Below the pieces are notes generated by a model. The model saw only the letters and a list, made by a program, of their open reading frames with translations, ran no database searches and was not told where the DNA came from. Positions 36,251 through 47,547 of a DNA stretch of 64,000 bases are shown here, one piece after another; within the stretch, counting starts at the first letter, position 1; every line of letters starts with the position of its first letter. Origin of the DNA: Strongylocentrotus droebachiensis (lineage: Eukaryota; Echinodermata; Echinoidea; Camarodonta; Strongylocentrotidae); contig JAVYIG010000167.1 in the NCBI GenBank assembly GCA_035222895.1, positions 476,501-540,500 on the forward strand, given 5' to 3'. A program made the translations under genes and the position numbers.

Positions 36251-37870
36251 TCTCCCTTTCAAACGTGGCTTCCATCATATGGCAAAGTTGCGTTCACATG
36301 TTATTCGCCGCATTAAAATGATGGTGTAAGATATAAAGCGAAATAATTAAAAGTATATAACGAAAAATATTAAACTTGGAAAAAAGAACAGAAAAATGAC
36401 AGTGCTGATTAATTGAGGATTTGCAAATTGATCTGAAACTTAGGTGGCGGAAAATATACATTATTGACCGGGGGCGCAAAATTGGTCTTTTACTGAGATG
36501 GCGAAAAATTGATCTGAAATTTCGGGGGGGGGGTCGCAAAATTGCTCTGAAACTAAGGGGGCGGCATTTTTATATTCGATTGAGGTAGCGCAAAATTTAT
36601 CTTAACCTGTGGGGCGCAACATCTATCTTAGGCTAAGGAGGAGGCGCAAAATTGACCTGAAACTAAGGTGGGCGCAAAATGGATCTTTCATTGAGGGGGG
36701 GCAAAATTGATCTGAAACCTTTTGGGCAGGAATTTATATTTTATTGAGGCGGCGCCAAATTGATCTGAAACTAAGGGGGTAGGACGTTTATATGTTATTA
36801 AGGGGGCGCAAAATTGGTCTGAAACTAAGGGGGTGCAAATTTGATCTGAAACTTAGGGTGCAGAAATTTATATTTTATTGAGGTGCCGCAACTTGTTCTG
36901 AAACTTAGGGGGCGCAAAATGTATATATTACATTGAAGGGCCCGCGCCACATTGATCTGGAACTTGGGCGGGGGGGGGGGGGGGTAGGACGTTAATATGT
37001 TATTGAGGGGGCGCAAATTGTTCTGAAACTTAGGGGGCGCAAACTTAGTTTAGGTTGATCATGTAACATATACGTATTGGTGTGTACTCCAAGGTTCTGG
37101 AATTAGCCAAGCCTTGGTTATAAAGTAACAAACACCGTACATAGAAAAATGTAGCCTATATGCGACTACACACAAATCCTAGAAGACAATATGCATTGCA
37201 AAGCCAGAATGTGTTGTTATTGTATCTGCTCTATTAAACGTCGCTCTTTTTCCAAATCTCCCATTTTAAGATATGACTTTCATTACGACTAAGTTTGTAA
37301 TCTTCAGAATGTTGGTAGTGAAGAACCATAAAATCACAGAACGTAGATAAAAACTAAAGCATATACATGTATGTTCTGTTAACCCTCTGAAGGCAGAAAA
37401 TGCACAATGCGATACACCGGCATCGCATTGCACTTTTTATTTTTTTTGTTTTACGGTAATGTTTTTAAAGTTAACTGTAATGTTCTCAAATATGTGTACA
37501 TTCATTCTCTTCATTATCATTCTCATTTTCTTTTTCTTTTGTATTTAGTACCTGTTTACTCCTGATTATGTTGTTGTTATTGCTTTTTCGTGGGGCGGTG
37601 CGTCATGGAAACAAATAGAAAACATAAAGTTAAACAGACATATACGAAAAGAAAAGAAAAAGTTAGGATTCACGATCAAATACTATATCTAACGTACACC
37701 TTTATCGGTTATTAGGGACTTTTAGTTTTGCACGAAGACAATGTGGATTGCTACGGTCGACGTCCTTTAAATGCACTGCCTTGAATGGACGTCACACGAC
37801 GTATCAGTCCACGCAAATCTAAAAGTCCCTATTTACAAACAAGTCAACGGCGAGCTCTAAGCATCTATTG
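35932..37870. repeat. 2.16-kb satellite unit 3 (diverged, truncated), copy 1
   Basis: Carries point differences from units 1 and 2, for example ACGTGGCTTCC for ACGTGCCTTCC and GCCGCATTAA for GCCGTATTAA. It holds a small MITE at 37713-37831 and then decays. Confidence 0.85.
37713..37831. mobile_element. Small MITE in satellite unit 3
   Basis: TAGGGACTTTTAG at the left pairs with CTAAAAGTCCCTA at the right, 119 bp. It replaces the TTTGGGGACTG stretch of the other units. Confidence 0.65.
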
Positions 37871-39066
37871 TCATATAGCTTTTACTACGTCGTCGCGCGC
37901 TCAGCGACTCAACGTTATTGTTCGATAGCTTTTGTCCAGATTTGCGGTTTGCCAGATTCTATCGTTCGGGTTGGGGATTAAGGATTTGGGAATCGCCCAA
38001 TTAAATATTTGGTCAGTAGAATAGGTGTACATTTTGATACCATGTTGATGTCTCGGCAAGGCATGTGTGTGAGAGGATGGGGGGGGGGGGGGGTCTCGTG
38101 AACGATTGGACCCAAATGGCAAAGGCCCATCAGGATACTTGCAGAGGCGTAGTAAAGTAGCGAATAATAAATAGGCCTTCATTTCCTAGGCATAGATGTA
38201 ATAATGTCTTTAAAGACCGACTGTACCTGTTTGGCTAGGAGTGAATAGACCGCCCAGGGTGCTCACTGACAGATGGCTATCTCATCAACTCAGCTCTCGA
38301 TTAACATAAGAAGAGAGGATCATGGGGACCAATGGTCACCGATTTATTATAGGCTTGTCTTCTATATAGAGGGAGCAAGTAGCTACAAGTAGTACAATGG
38401 GGCATTAGAGGATCTTTATTTTGAAAATGTCGAGACAAAATGAGACAGAGTTATCTTGGCTAGACATTGAGAAAATTTGAGAGAACGAGAAGGTGTTAAA
38501 TAAACACATTTTTTCAGGTGTGTTTTTTCGTCTTTTTACTCTTCTAAAACGCGTAAAGAATAGAAAGAGACTACAGGACTACAGTGCGTGGTTAAAAAAA
38601 AAGAGCAAAAATCAATTATCGGCTGGTAAGCGCACGTCATAATAATTTGTTCATGTCTTTGAAAAGCGGCCAATCTAAATTGGTGTTTTAAAAAGCGATT
38701 AGGAAAGAATGAACTGTGTCAAGATTACAAAACGTGTGATAAAGAAAATGAGAACTAAATGTCAATAATAAATAGCCCGGTACATTTCATTTTCGGAATT
38801 AAGAAACTGTTTACATATTATTTCGGACTTTCTGGTTTTTGCAATTACAAACCCATTTACATTTACAGAAATATAATTTTTGTGTAAACTATAGTAATTA
38901 AAAAAATATCTAAATCTCAAGGATAATGATACTATAGGTTTTCCGGCCAAACTTCGTAAACTAGCTTAGCATCCCAATTAATGTTACGTTCATTCAAGTT
39001 CGTGCGAAATTGAATGACTATGTAGATCAACATTCAAAAAGCTAATTGCGTCATTCAATTTGCTAA
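37871..39066. other. Right arm of large element copy 1, no gene
   Basis: AT-rich with a G run near 38080. 38200-38400 is an inverse relative of 23225-23450. No exon-like sequence. Confidence 0.6.
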
Positions 39067-39740
39067 TATGCCCATCTTACCGTAATTAAATGCCTAAAAC
39101 CCCTTGACATCCGGTGGCTCTGCCCCCTGGACCCCACCTAGGGCCCTAAGGCTCCGCCCCCTGGACCCAACACCAATTTATGTCCTGCCAGTGTCACAAA
39201 TAAGGTATAAAAATATGCTCATCTGACCGTAATTTATTGCCCAAATCCCCTGAGCTTCCGGGGGCTCCGCCCCCGGAACCCCACGCCAATTCGTGACCTG
39301 CCAGTGTCACAAATAAGGTATAAAATTATGCTCATCCGACGATGATTTGATGTAAACAAAAACCTGAGCTTCTGAGGGCTTCACCCCCTGGACACAACAC
39401 CAATTTGTGTCCTGCCAGTGTCACAAATGAGGTATCAAAATATGCTCATCTGATCGTAATTTATTGCCCCAAACCCCTGAGCTTCCGGGGACTCCGCCCC
39501 TGGACCCCACGTCAATTCGTGACCTGCCAGTGTCACAAATAAGGTATAAAATTATGCTCATCTGACGATAATTTAATGTATAAAACCCCTGAGCTTCTGG
39601 GGGCTCCGCCCTCTGGACCCAAAACAAATTTATGTCCTGCCAGTGTCACAAATACGGTATCAAAATATGCTCATCTGACAGTAATTAAATGCGTATACCC
39701 CCTGAGCTTCTGGGGGCTCCACCCCTTGACCCCCGCTGAG
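39067..39740. repeat. GC-rich tandem array, about 113-bp period
   Basis: Five to six units carry CCTGCCAGTGTCACAAATA, CTCATCTGACCGTAAT and GAGCTTCCGGGGGCTCCGCC. CCTGCCAG occurs at 39184, 39297, 39411, 39523 and 39636. Confidence 0.9.
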
Positions 39741-39915
39741 AAACGTTCAACGGCGGGGCCTACATGTTCGAGTGGGGTGATGGGCATTTGTTTGTCTACC
39801 CCCCCAAAAAAAAAACGTTTTTGCCACTGCCGGTGTCACCATTACGTACCAATATTTGGCTCGCATAATTTCAAATGTGGGCCCCCCTTAAGAATTAAAT
39901 CCTGGACCGCGCCTA

Positions 39916-40095
39916 GTAGTAGTAGTAGTAGTAACAACAGCAGCAGTAGTAGAAGTAGTAGTAACAGTAAATTAGTAGTAATAGTAGTAGTAGTAGTAGT
40001 AGTAATAGTAGTAGTAGGCCTTATAGCAGCAGTGGTAGACTAGTAGTAGCAACAGCAGCAGCAGTAATATTATTATTATTATTAGTAGTGGTAGT
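39916..40095. repeat. AGT/AGC trinucleotide array
   Basis: (AGT)n with AGC and AAC interruptions. The Ser/Val-rich frames over it are artefacts. Confidence 0.9.
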
Positions 40096-40234
40096 AGTAT
40101 AATTTTTGTTTTATTTTTGCCGCCGGAAATTTGAAAATCGCGCAGACCGTTATTTGCGCTCAGTGGAGGGGGTTTGTGATAGGTGATAGTGGTGGTTATT
40201 TTACCTGACAGCTAAGCAAGCAATAAATGCTTGG

Positions 40235-40320
40235 TAGTAAGCAACCAGAAGACCGACGGCTTTAGGTCCTCTCCGAGGGACCTGGTAATGAGGATTAATG
40301 CCTTACCAAAGAAGAACTAA
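40235..40320. repeat. SINE-tail-like fragment in the large element
   Basis: GACGGCTTTAGGTCCTCTCC and ATGAGGATTAATGCCTTACC match the fragment at 3215-3290. Confidence 0.45.
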
Positions 40321-40499
40321 AAGAAGGCCAGCGGATAAAAAGACACAGTTCGTAGGGAAAAAAACTTGTCGGCCGACCGACAATATACATCTCACCGACT
40401 TCAACTTTCTGCATAGATATAGTACACGAGGATCGAGCAAGAATACCGACACAGCTGACCCGACACAGCAATATATTTTACCCGTGTCTTTCTTGCTCC

Positions 40500-40735
40500 C
40501 TCGACGAGACGACTCCACCCAACAACCCCCTCTCTCTTTTAATCTCACTCCTCCTCTCTTAGACCCTTACCTCCCCTCTCTCTCCTCTCTTTCCTCCCCC
40601 GTTTCTTTTGTTTCCCTTTTCTCTTCTTTCTTCTCTTTCCTTTCTTTTCCTTTTTTTCTTTTCTTTTTCTTTTTTCTTTTCTTTACCTTTCCCTCTCTTT
40701 TTTTCCCTCTCCCTTTTCTCTTTTTTTCCCGACGG
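40500..40735. repeat. CT-rich tract
   Basis: Long pyrimidine stretch with many TTTTCTTTTC runs. The 175-residue frame across it has no recognisable domain. Confidence 0.85.
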
Positions 40736-40934
40736 CAGCCAATTTACCGACAATATCCTGACAGGTGTGGGGGGGGGGGGGGGGGGTGTCGCACCCCAAC
40801 CCCCTCCATTTGCAGACGCCCCTGAGTGGACACCAAGTTTAAATGGTGTAAGATAGTGGATATAAAAACATAAAATGACAAGAAATATTTGAAATTATAC
40901 ACTTAAATTGTAAATAATAATTATGATAATAGTT

Positions 40935-41170
40935 AGTTCTTATATTATTATAATAGCGCTTTTCAGGACCGAAGGCCTTCTCGAAGCGCTTCACAATTAT
41001 ATATATTATTACCCCGGTCATCGGATTCAGGCTTTGCCGCACACATACTCCCTGGGGGAGCATTCCAGCCAAGCGCCATTTTTACAAGCGCACACTTGCT
41101 AATCCAAGCAATTTAAAAACAGGTGCGTTTCGCTGTGAACAGGCGCGATAACAATCGCCCTCAAAGCTAC
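40935..41170. repeat. Interspersed-repeat-like sequence with TAGCGCTTTTCAGGACC
   Basis: TAGCGCTTTTCAGGACC, CGAAGCGCTTCACAATT and ACCCCGGTCATCGGATTC resemble the 3' parts of short retroelements common in marine invertebrates. Assignment from memory of style only. Confidence 0.4.
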
Positions 41171-41496
41171 GTCTAAACTATGTTCCCGGCATCACGACAG
41201 CCACGTTTGCCTGAAACATTCTGTATTCAAGATTTGTTGGGTGTCGCTAAGTTTTTGTCAAGGTCTATTACGGTATCCTTCCCCTCGTTGCTTCACGTCC
41301 ATCCCTTTTCGTAGCAAAGGCCGGCGTGAATAGAAATGTAAACATAGCTTGAAATGACGTCACAATCGGAAAATGAGCGCCATTTTTTAGGGAAAGCTCA
41401 GTTACACGTTTCAACAAGTTGCAACTTCAAGCATCTTAGTCCAGAATCTGGCCTATTTAATTTTGATCTCCACCGCACCAACGCTTTTTTTGTTTT

Positions 41497-41905
41497 CAAT
41501 GATATTTTATTTTCTCCATTGCTTTTCACAAACAAGAACAAAATTTATAATAACAAACAATAACAAAATCAATACATAAAATAATCTGCATGTTAATATT
41601 ATTCCATAGAATATGATTTTACATTCACAGCTAAATAATACAAAAGAACTTTTACTATTTACATCGATACTTACATCAGTGTTCAAGACACTCCTATAAT
41701 GTTTTAAACAAAAGATGGCGCCAGACCAAATTTGACAAGTTTTTTTCTTTTTCTTCCTCTCTCCAATGATATTTCATTTCCTCCATTGGTTTACACAAAC
41801 AATAACAAAATCAATACATAAAATAATCTGCATGTTGATATTATTATACAGAATATGATTTTACATTCACATCTAAATAATACAAATGAACTTTGCTATT
41901 TACAT
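41497..41905. repeat. Direct repeat of about 130 bp
   Basis: ACAAAATCAATACATAAAAT and following sequence occurs near 41560 and again near 41808, each preceded by CAATGATATTT. The unit may be a LINE 3' end on the minus strand. Confidence 0.65.
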
Positions 41906-42114
41906 CAAATAAAGGATGAAACATGCATGCATGAAAAAGGCATGAACATAAAAAGACATCTAAGAGAAGAAAAAAATGAAAAAAAAGAAAAATACTTGCA
42001 TACACACATACACACACATGCACAGACACCCACTTAAAACATGCCTACATTTTGTGGGAATCTCGACCATTATATCAGCCATGTCCATTTCTACCTCTCC
42101 CTACTTACTTGCTA

Positions 42115-42589
42115 CCAGCCGATGATGGCGTGATCATTAAATTAAGACGCCCGGCGAAACTCAGGCTGGGCTGGTGAGCATAATTATGAGTCTGTTGATA
42201 ACGCCATCTCCGACGGCTTGGATCAAGCGTGGGGAAATTATAAAGGACCGTGCAGATTCTGGATTACAAGCATCTCCGCCTGGCTGCCGCCACTAAAACT
42301 TTAAGCATCTCCGTACGGCGGCCGCCAACTGGAAACTTTAAAGATGCAACTTTAACAACCTATTTTTGGCGGAGGCCGGCTGAGCCAATTATAGACGTGC
42401 CGCCAGGCGGGGGGAGGATGGGCCGATTAAAGATTCCGGGGTAAAACTCAGATCCCAGCCTGGCGCAAGCCGGCTGGGCTAATTAGTGAAAATTAATTGC
42501 CCCAGCCAGGCTTCGGGCGGAATTGCAGCCTCGATCCGCCAATACGTGAGGCGGTAGCCAGCTGGTATCGATATTTTTGGCGCCTCGCC
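42115..42589. repeat. Right CG-rich subterminal zone of large element copy 1
   Basis: Contains CGCCTGGCTGCCGCC (42277-42291), several AGCCGGC/GCCGGCT words and the inverted terminus GGCGCCTCGCC. Confidence 0.65.
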
Positions 42590-42607
42590 TTAATGTCTTT
42601 TGTTTAG

Positions 42608-42815
42608 AGCCAGAAGGGCATTATAACTGTGTTAAAGCAGGAAAACACCTCCCTGGTTAAAGTATGTTATGAGTTTAATAATGTCCTTCTATTTAGCTCC
42701 AAAGTCCAAACAGAGTGTAAGTTTCTGCCCTTTCATATGACACCTCAGTCAGGAAGAAATGAGCTAGGAATAACGAAGTCCTGTTTGTTTAAAGTAGTGC
42801 TTGAATTTCCATAAT
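42608..42815 (+). CDS. Doubtful exon-like open stretch beside the large element
   Basis: Just after the right end of the large element, CTTTTGTTTAG resembles an acceptor. The frame that stays open reads SQKGIITVLKQENTSLVKVC and continues for about 65 residues. The phase-1 frame required by the Ig3 exon stops after 18 codons. It may be a decayed exon of the Ig receptor or chance. Confidence 0.18.
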
Positions 42816-43751
42816 TTTATGAAACGAATTCGTTTTCACTGGCTGCCTGCCGTAGAAAAAAACGGAATTAACAAAAGGCTTAAAGGTCCCATGCCATCGA
42901 AATACAAATGTATTCATTTTGATGTGCAGTCCTGCATACATCTCATATTTTGAAATGTAAACTTCTGAATTTGTTTCATAGATTCTTAAATATTTTTTGA
43001 AATATTTGTTTTTCCAAACTTGCTAAGCTCCACCCCAAAAACCTCCAGATCTCATTCCATTTGTGACATCATCTGTCAGTCATCAATGAGCTAACTTGAG
43101 AAAGTGGTATGTATCTTTGCAATACGTAATACAATAGCAACACACACGTTGCTATGTCAGACATGCTGTAGCATCCCAGGAAGACAAAGGCAATGATGAT
43201 GTATTGTACATATGTATGGAAGCATGCAATTCTATTATGAACGTGTGCTAAGCTGGGGGAAATAACATGCCAATAAATAAAAAAATGCTCTTACCCCCCC
43301 CCCCCCCCCTCCCCCCCCCCCCCCCCCCACTCCCCCTCCTCCGCTTATTCAGCGGCTGGCAGAGTCGTTGCGAAATTATTATACTCAAACATTGAATTCC
43401 AATTTAGACCGCAAAACACGATACACTTCCTGTTGCATTCAATGTGATGGGGAATCGTATAAACATATATTTCAACATCATTTCACGTTTATTTACCGTG
43501 TCCTCCATTTTCAAATTAAAACATTCAAAGTAGAATATATTCCATATAAGATGCCAATTTTAGACATATACTCTTTCAATATTTGCTGTTGTCCCGGACT
43601 TTGCAAGTTTTAACAATAAGATGCTCCGTTTTCTCTTTGTAACTGACAAGAAATATATTTTTTTAATACACATATCATCCATATACAGTATGACATTTCT
43701 AACGTTTATGTATATATGCTCTTACAACACCAGGACCAATTGCACCAGATA

Positions 43752-45121
43752 GTCAGGTCAATATACGGTAAAAAAAGACCCCAACCCCAAAAAATTGCAA
43801 CAAAAGGTTTTTCAACGGTTTCTAGTTATATTCGACATCAGGAATAACATACTAAAAGTAGACCAAAATCGAAGGTTCAGAAAGCTGTTTTTTTTCAAGA
43901 TGGCGTCCAAGATGGCCGCCGATACCTTAAAATGGCCATTAATCACTTATTATTCATCCTAGATACATAATTTTGGTGTCTATCTCATGGTTTCGGGGGT
44001 CAGAGAATCCATTGAGACAAGTAAGAATGGTTTGTGATGGTCTACGAAACCCCAAAATCCAATATGGCGTCCAAAATGGCCGCCATAACATAAACATGGC
44101 CATAAGTCACTTATTATCCATCCGAGAGACATAAATGAGGTGTCTATGCTACGGTTTTCGGGGTCATAAAATCCATTAGGATAAGCAAGAACGTTAAGCA
44201 GTGGTTTAGGAAACCACAAAATCCAATATGACGTCCTAAGGGCCTCAAAACCACTAATATTTCTCAATAGAGGGCGCACTTTATGAACAGGAAATGAACT
44301 TATAATGTTGTTCTCACCCTAATGGCGTCACTACCCTCCCCCCCCCCCCCACCTCCCCCCCAGGAAAAAGGGTCAATTCAACTACTGATAGGTCATTGTC
44401 AACACTGAGGGAGGGGGCCGAGGGGGGGGGGGGGGGGGTGACAAAGACAAAGTAACAACTAATAATGATATCTAGACACACATTCATAATACCTACCATA
44501 CAATTAAAGTTGAATTGACCCTTTTTCTGGGGGGAGGGGGAGGTGGGTGACACCATAAGCTTAAGGGTGAGAGAAAAACATTATAAGTTAATTTCCTGTT
44601 TATAAAGTGCGCCCTCTATTAAGAAATCTTAGTGGTTTTGTGGCCCTTTGGACGCCATATTGGATTTCATAGTTTCCTGAACCACTGCTTAACGTTCTAA
44701 CTTATCCTAATGGATTATATGACCCCGAAAACCATAGCATAGACACCCCAATTATGTTTCTCGGATGGATAATAAGTGACTTATGGCCATTTTATGTTAT
44801 GGCGGCCATTTCGGACGCCATCTTGGATTTTTGGGTTTCGTAGACCATCACAAACCATTCTTACTTGTCCCAATAGATTCTCTGACCCCCGAAACCATGG
44901 GATAGACACCAAAATTATGTCTCTAGGATGGATAATAAGTGATTTATGGCCATTTGTAGGTATCGGCGGCCATCTTGGATGCCATCTTGAAAAAAACAGC
45001 TTTCCGAACCTTCGATTTTGGTCTACTTTTAGTATGTTATTCCTGAGGTAGAATACTACTAGAAACCGTTGAAAAACTTTTTGTTGCATTTTTTGGGGGT
45101 CAAACCATATCTTGACCTGAC
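43752..45121. repeat. Large palindrome with arms of about 640 bp
   Basis: GTCAGGTCA at the left pairs with TGACCTGAC at the right. ATGGCGTCCAAGATGGCCGC in the left arm pairs with the matching right-arm sequence near 44975. The loop is G-rich around 44436. Confidence 0.85.
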
Positions 45122-45284
45122 TAAGAAGGAATTACGACAAATTTGCCAGGTGAGGGGTAGTTTTTGTTCAAGATGTTTAGACTAATATTCAAATGTTTTT
45201 TGAATAAAGATGTATTTAACTTTTCCCAGCTCAGCACATGCTCACAAAAGAATTGCACTTTTCATGCAATAACCTCCACACACT

Positions 45285-45545
45285 ATGAACAAGATGGACA
45301 AAGAAAGCGGACAAAATATTCAGTTCCTCATTCTACCCTCAACAATTGCTATGGTAGACAAAGAAACATCCCTTCACTGCTATTATGTAAAAATCTGTAG
45401 AACAGATGTCACATGCATATTCACCTGTTCTACACATTTTTACATAATAACAGTGAAGGGATGTACCTTTGTCTACCATAGCAATTGTTGAGGGTAGAAT
45501 GAGGAACTGTATATTTTGTTCGCTTTCTTTGTCTGTCATGTTCAT
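45285..45545. repeat. Hairpin with arms of about 125 bp
   Basis: 45285-45409 is the near reverse complement of 45421-45545 (shared core CTCAACAATTGCTATGGTAG). About nine in ten bases match by eye. Confidence 0.85.
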
Positions 45546-46868
45546 TTGGACATTACCTTTCTTTTCCTGGTGATGCTACAGCATGTCTGACCTGGGACGT
45601 GATAGAGGAGGACTGGAATCAAGCCGCTCTCCTTTGACCCCATGCTCCAAGACACCGAAAGGTTATGCGCTAATTTGCAACTGTGGACCAGGTGGTGAGA
45701 TAAAAGAGCGCATGAAATTTCAGGATTTAGAATTCCTACATCAGAATATGGTATCACAGCAACTGTTCGCTGTCCCTTTCAATGACTTCTCATCCATTGT
45801 TGAATGTGTAAAGAGTGGAACAAGTGAACACAAACTTGTGTAATTTCATCCTTTTTTTAACTTCAAAAATATTAAAAAAACGCGCGAAAACACGCATTAG
45901 CCAACTTATTGTTATTGGAGATTGTAAATCATGGATTAAATAATGGGACATTAAAACGTGCACAAATTAGCGCATTATCCTAAAATATTCGAGTTTTTGT
46001 CAGGATATAGTTTTTCTATTACCAACTCTGGCACATAAATTCTAGGAAGGACGGAGTACTAAATTTGAATATTTGTTTGATGCACTATTCCCAATACAAT
46101 CCCCATGTAAAGTTTTTGATTTACACTGATATTTTGCAGGTAATTTAATATTTTGTAATAAATGAAAACTGGTGCCTGGCTTCTGAAAATCCCCGCAATG
46201 GAAGCGCGGTTCGGAGCATGGAACTTCAAAGCCAAGTGGAATGTTACACATCCCATTGTTATGCTTTAGAACTCACGAATGCGTTTGAATAAATTACAAG
46301 AGTTTCGCCTCCTTTTCTTCATCTCCCTTGTCTGACATAGCCACTTCTATGTTGGTATTGTATGGTCTATTGTAAACATGTGGTCAGCTCTGGTGAAACT
46401 ACATACCACTGTCTCTTATTAGCTCACTAATGATTTACATATGATGTCACAAGATGAATGAGATCTGGAGCATTTTTTTTAGGGTGGAGCTTAGCAGGTC
46501 TGAGAAAATTATTTGAAAAAATATTTAAAAATCTATAAAATATATTAAGATGTTTGGATAACAAAATATGAGTTGTTTGAAGCCCTGCACATCAACAGGA
46601 ATCAAATTATATTGGAATTCTACCCGTCCTTAAAGAAAAAAAGTGTAAAGGATTAAAAAAAGAAACCCATAGTAATCCGTTTTGATGGTGGGGCAGTGAC
46701 ATGCAATAGATCGGTTTACTAACACATTCAAATCTTGTGCATAATTTTGAAACAAAGGTTGTTCTTGACAACCTGGAAGCTTGCCCGAGATTTGCCCGAC
46801 ATAGCAAAAAGTAAAGAATGCAGAGTGGATTCCAAATATTGTACTTCATTAATAAATAATAGGTTAAT

Positions 46869-47407
46869 GGATGGTATGGTATGGTATGGTATATTTTATT
46901 TATTCACGGTTAAAAACATAATACAATTGTGCCCGCATTCAGCAAAAGCTGTTTTTCAGCGAGGCCGTGATTACATCTAACAGAATATAACACAATGAAA
47001 ATGCAATTTGCAAACAAATATGCAAGTTATAATAAGTGAACATATTTACAGAAATTTAAGTACAAAATAGAATCATAGTGATAAAGTGAGGGGGATTTTT
47101 TTTTTAATCTACGAGTTGAAAGAAGTGAGCAAATATCTTGAATTTTACTTATCTCAATGTTGTATTAAAAACATTTTTTATTCTGATATCGTTGGGTAGG
47201 GTATTAAAAGAGTTTTGATGCATGGAATAATGGACTATGTTGAAGAAAATTTGTGTGAGGCCTTGGAAGGGGGATTTGTGTATGTGCATAATGGAACATA
47301 TAGCCTACATTAGTATTAAATTGGATCAATGACGATAAAACAGGTTGACCAAGATTATGTAACAACTTAAATACAGTAACTAAAGCCTGTTTGACCCAGG
47401 ATAACTC
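46869..47407 (-). mobile_element. LINE-like 3' end inserted in the duplicated intron
   Basis: Absent from the matching place in gene 1 (near 346). On the minus strand it ends GTGAATAAATAAAATATACC followed by (ATACC)n, the style of a non-LTR retrotransposon tail. No reverse-transcriptase frame. Confidence 0.6.
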
Positions 47408-47547
47408 GTCACTAACTCGTCACTATGTCCCCAGGAAAGAAACATAATAAGTTGGAATATATTATGGCTAGTAAACCGGTCTTTTCATACAAATGTGTAG
47501 ATTGTGCACATAATACGCATGTGATCTATAATGATGACATTAAAAGC

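Larger units (their letters stand above)
21768..42589. mobile_element. Large terminal-inverted-repeat element, copy 1, 20.8 kb
   Basis: The left terminus is GGCGAGGCGTCAAAAATA and the inverted right terminus is GGCGAGGCGCCAAAAATA. Both continue ATACCAGC after a short gap. TTA flanks both sides (21765-21767 and 42590-42592), so a 3-bp duplication is likely, as in PIF/Harbinger-type elements (TWA targets). That assignment is an inference, since no transposase is visible. Contents in order: CG-rich subterminal zone, divergent arm, GC-rich 113-bp repeats (inverted), a TTAA MITE, the nested ACGTT element, nearly three 2.16-kb satellite units, the 113-bp array, a trinucleotide array and a CG-rich subterminal zone. 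It lies in an intron of the Ig receptor, after Ig3. Confidence 0.75.
42880..46633. mobile_element. TTAA-flanked palindromic element, 3.75 kb
   Basis: The left end TTAAAGGTCCC and inverted right end TTAAGGACGGG sit on TTAA. Inverted arms follow, for example TTGATGTGCAG...AAGCTCCACCC near 43020 against 46480. It contains a long C tract (43297-43329), a 1.37-kb palindrome, a 260-bp hairpin and open frames without recognisable domains. Confidence 0.6.

Noticed and set aside
40298..40856. 175-residue frame and overlapping frames
   Set aside because: Ser/Phe/Leu-rich product of a CT tract, with no recognisable domain.
21768..42589. Polinton/Maverick element
   Set aside because: Size and inverted ends would fit, but no polymerase, integrase or capsid-like frames are seen. 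The flanks give a 3-bp match, not 6 bp.
45583..45843. 86-residue frame starting MSDLGRDRGG
   Set aside because: Within the palindromic TTAA element. Its start overlaps the inverted arm (GCTACAGCATGTCTGAC also occurs inverted near 43160), and no domain is recognised.
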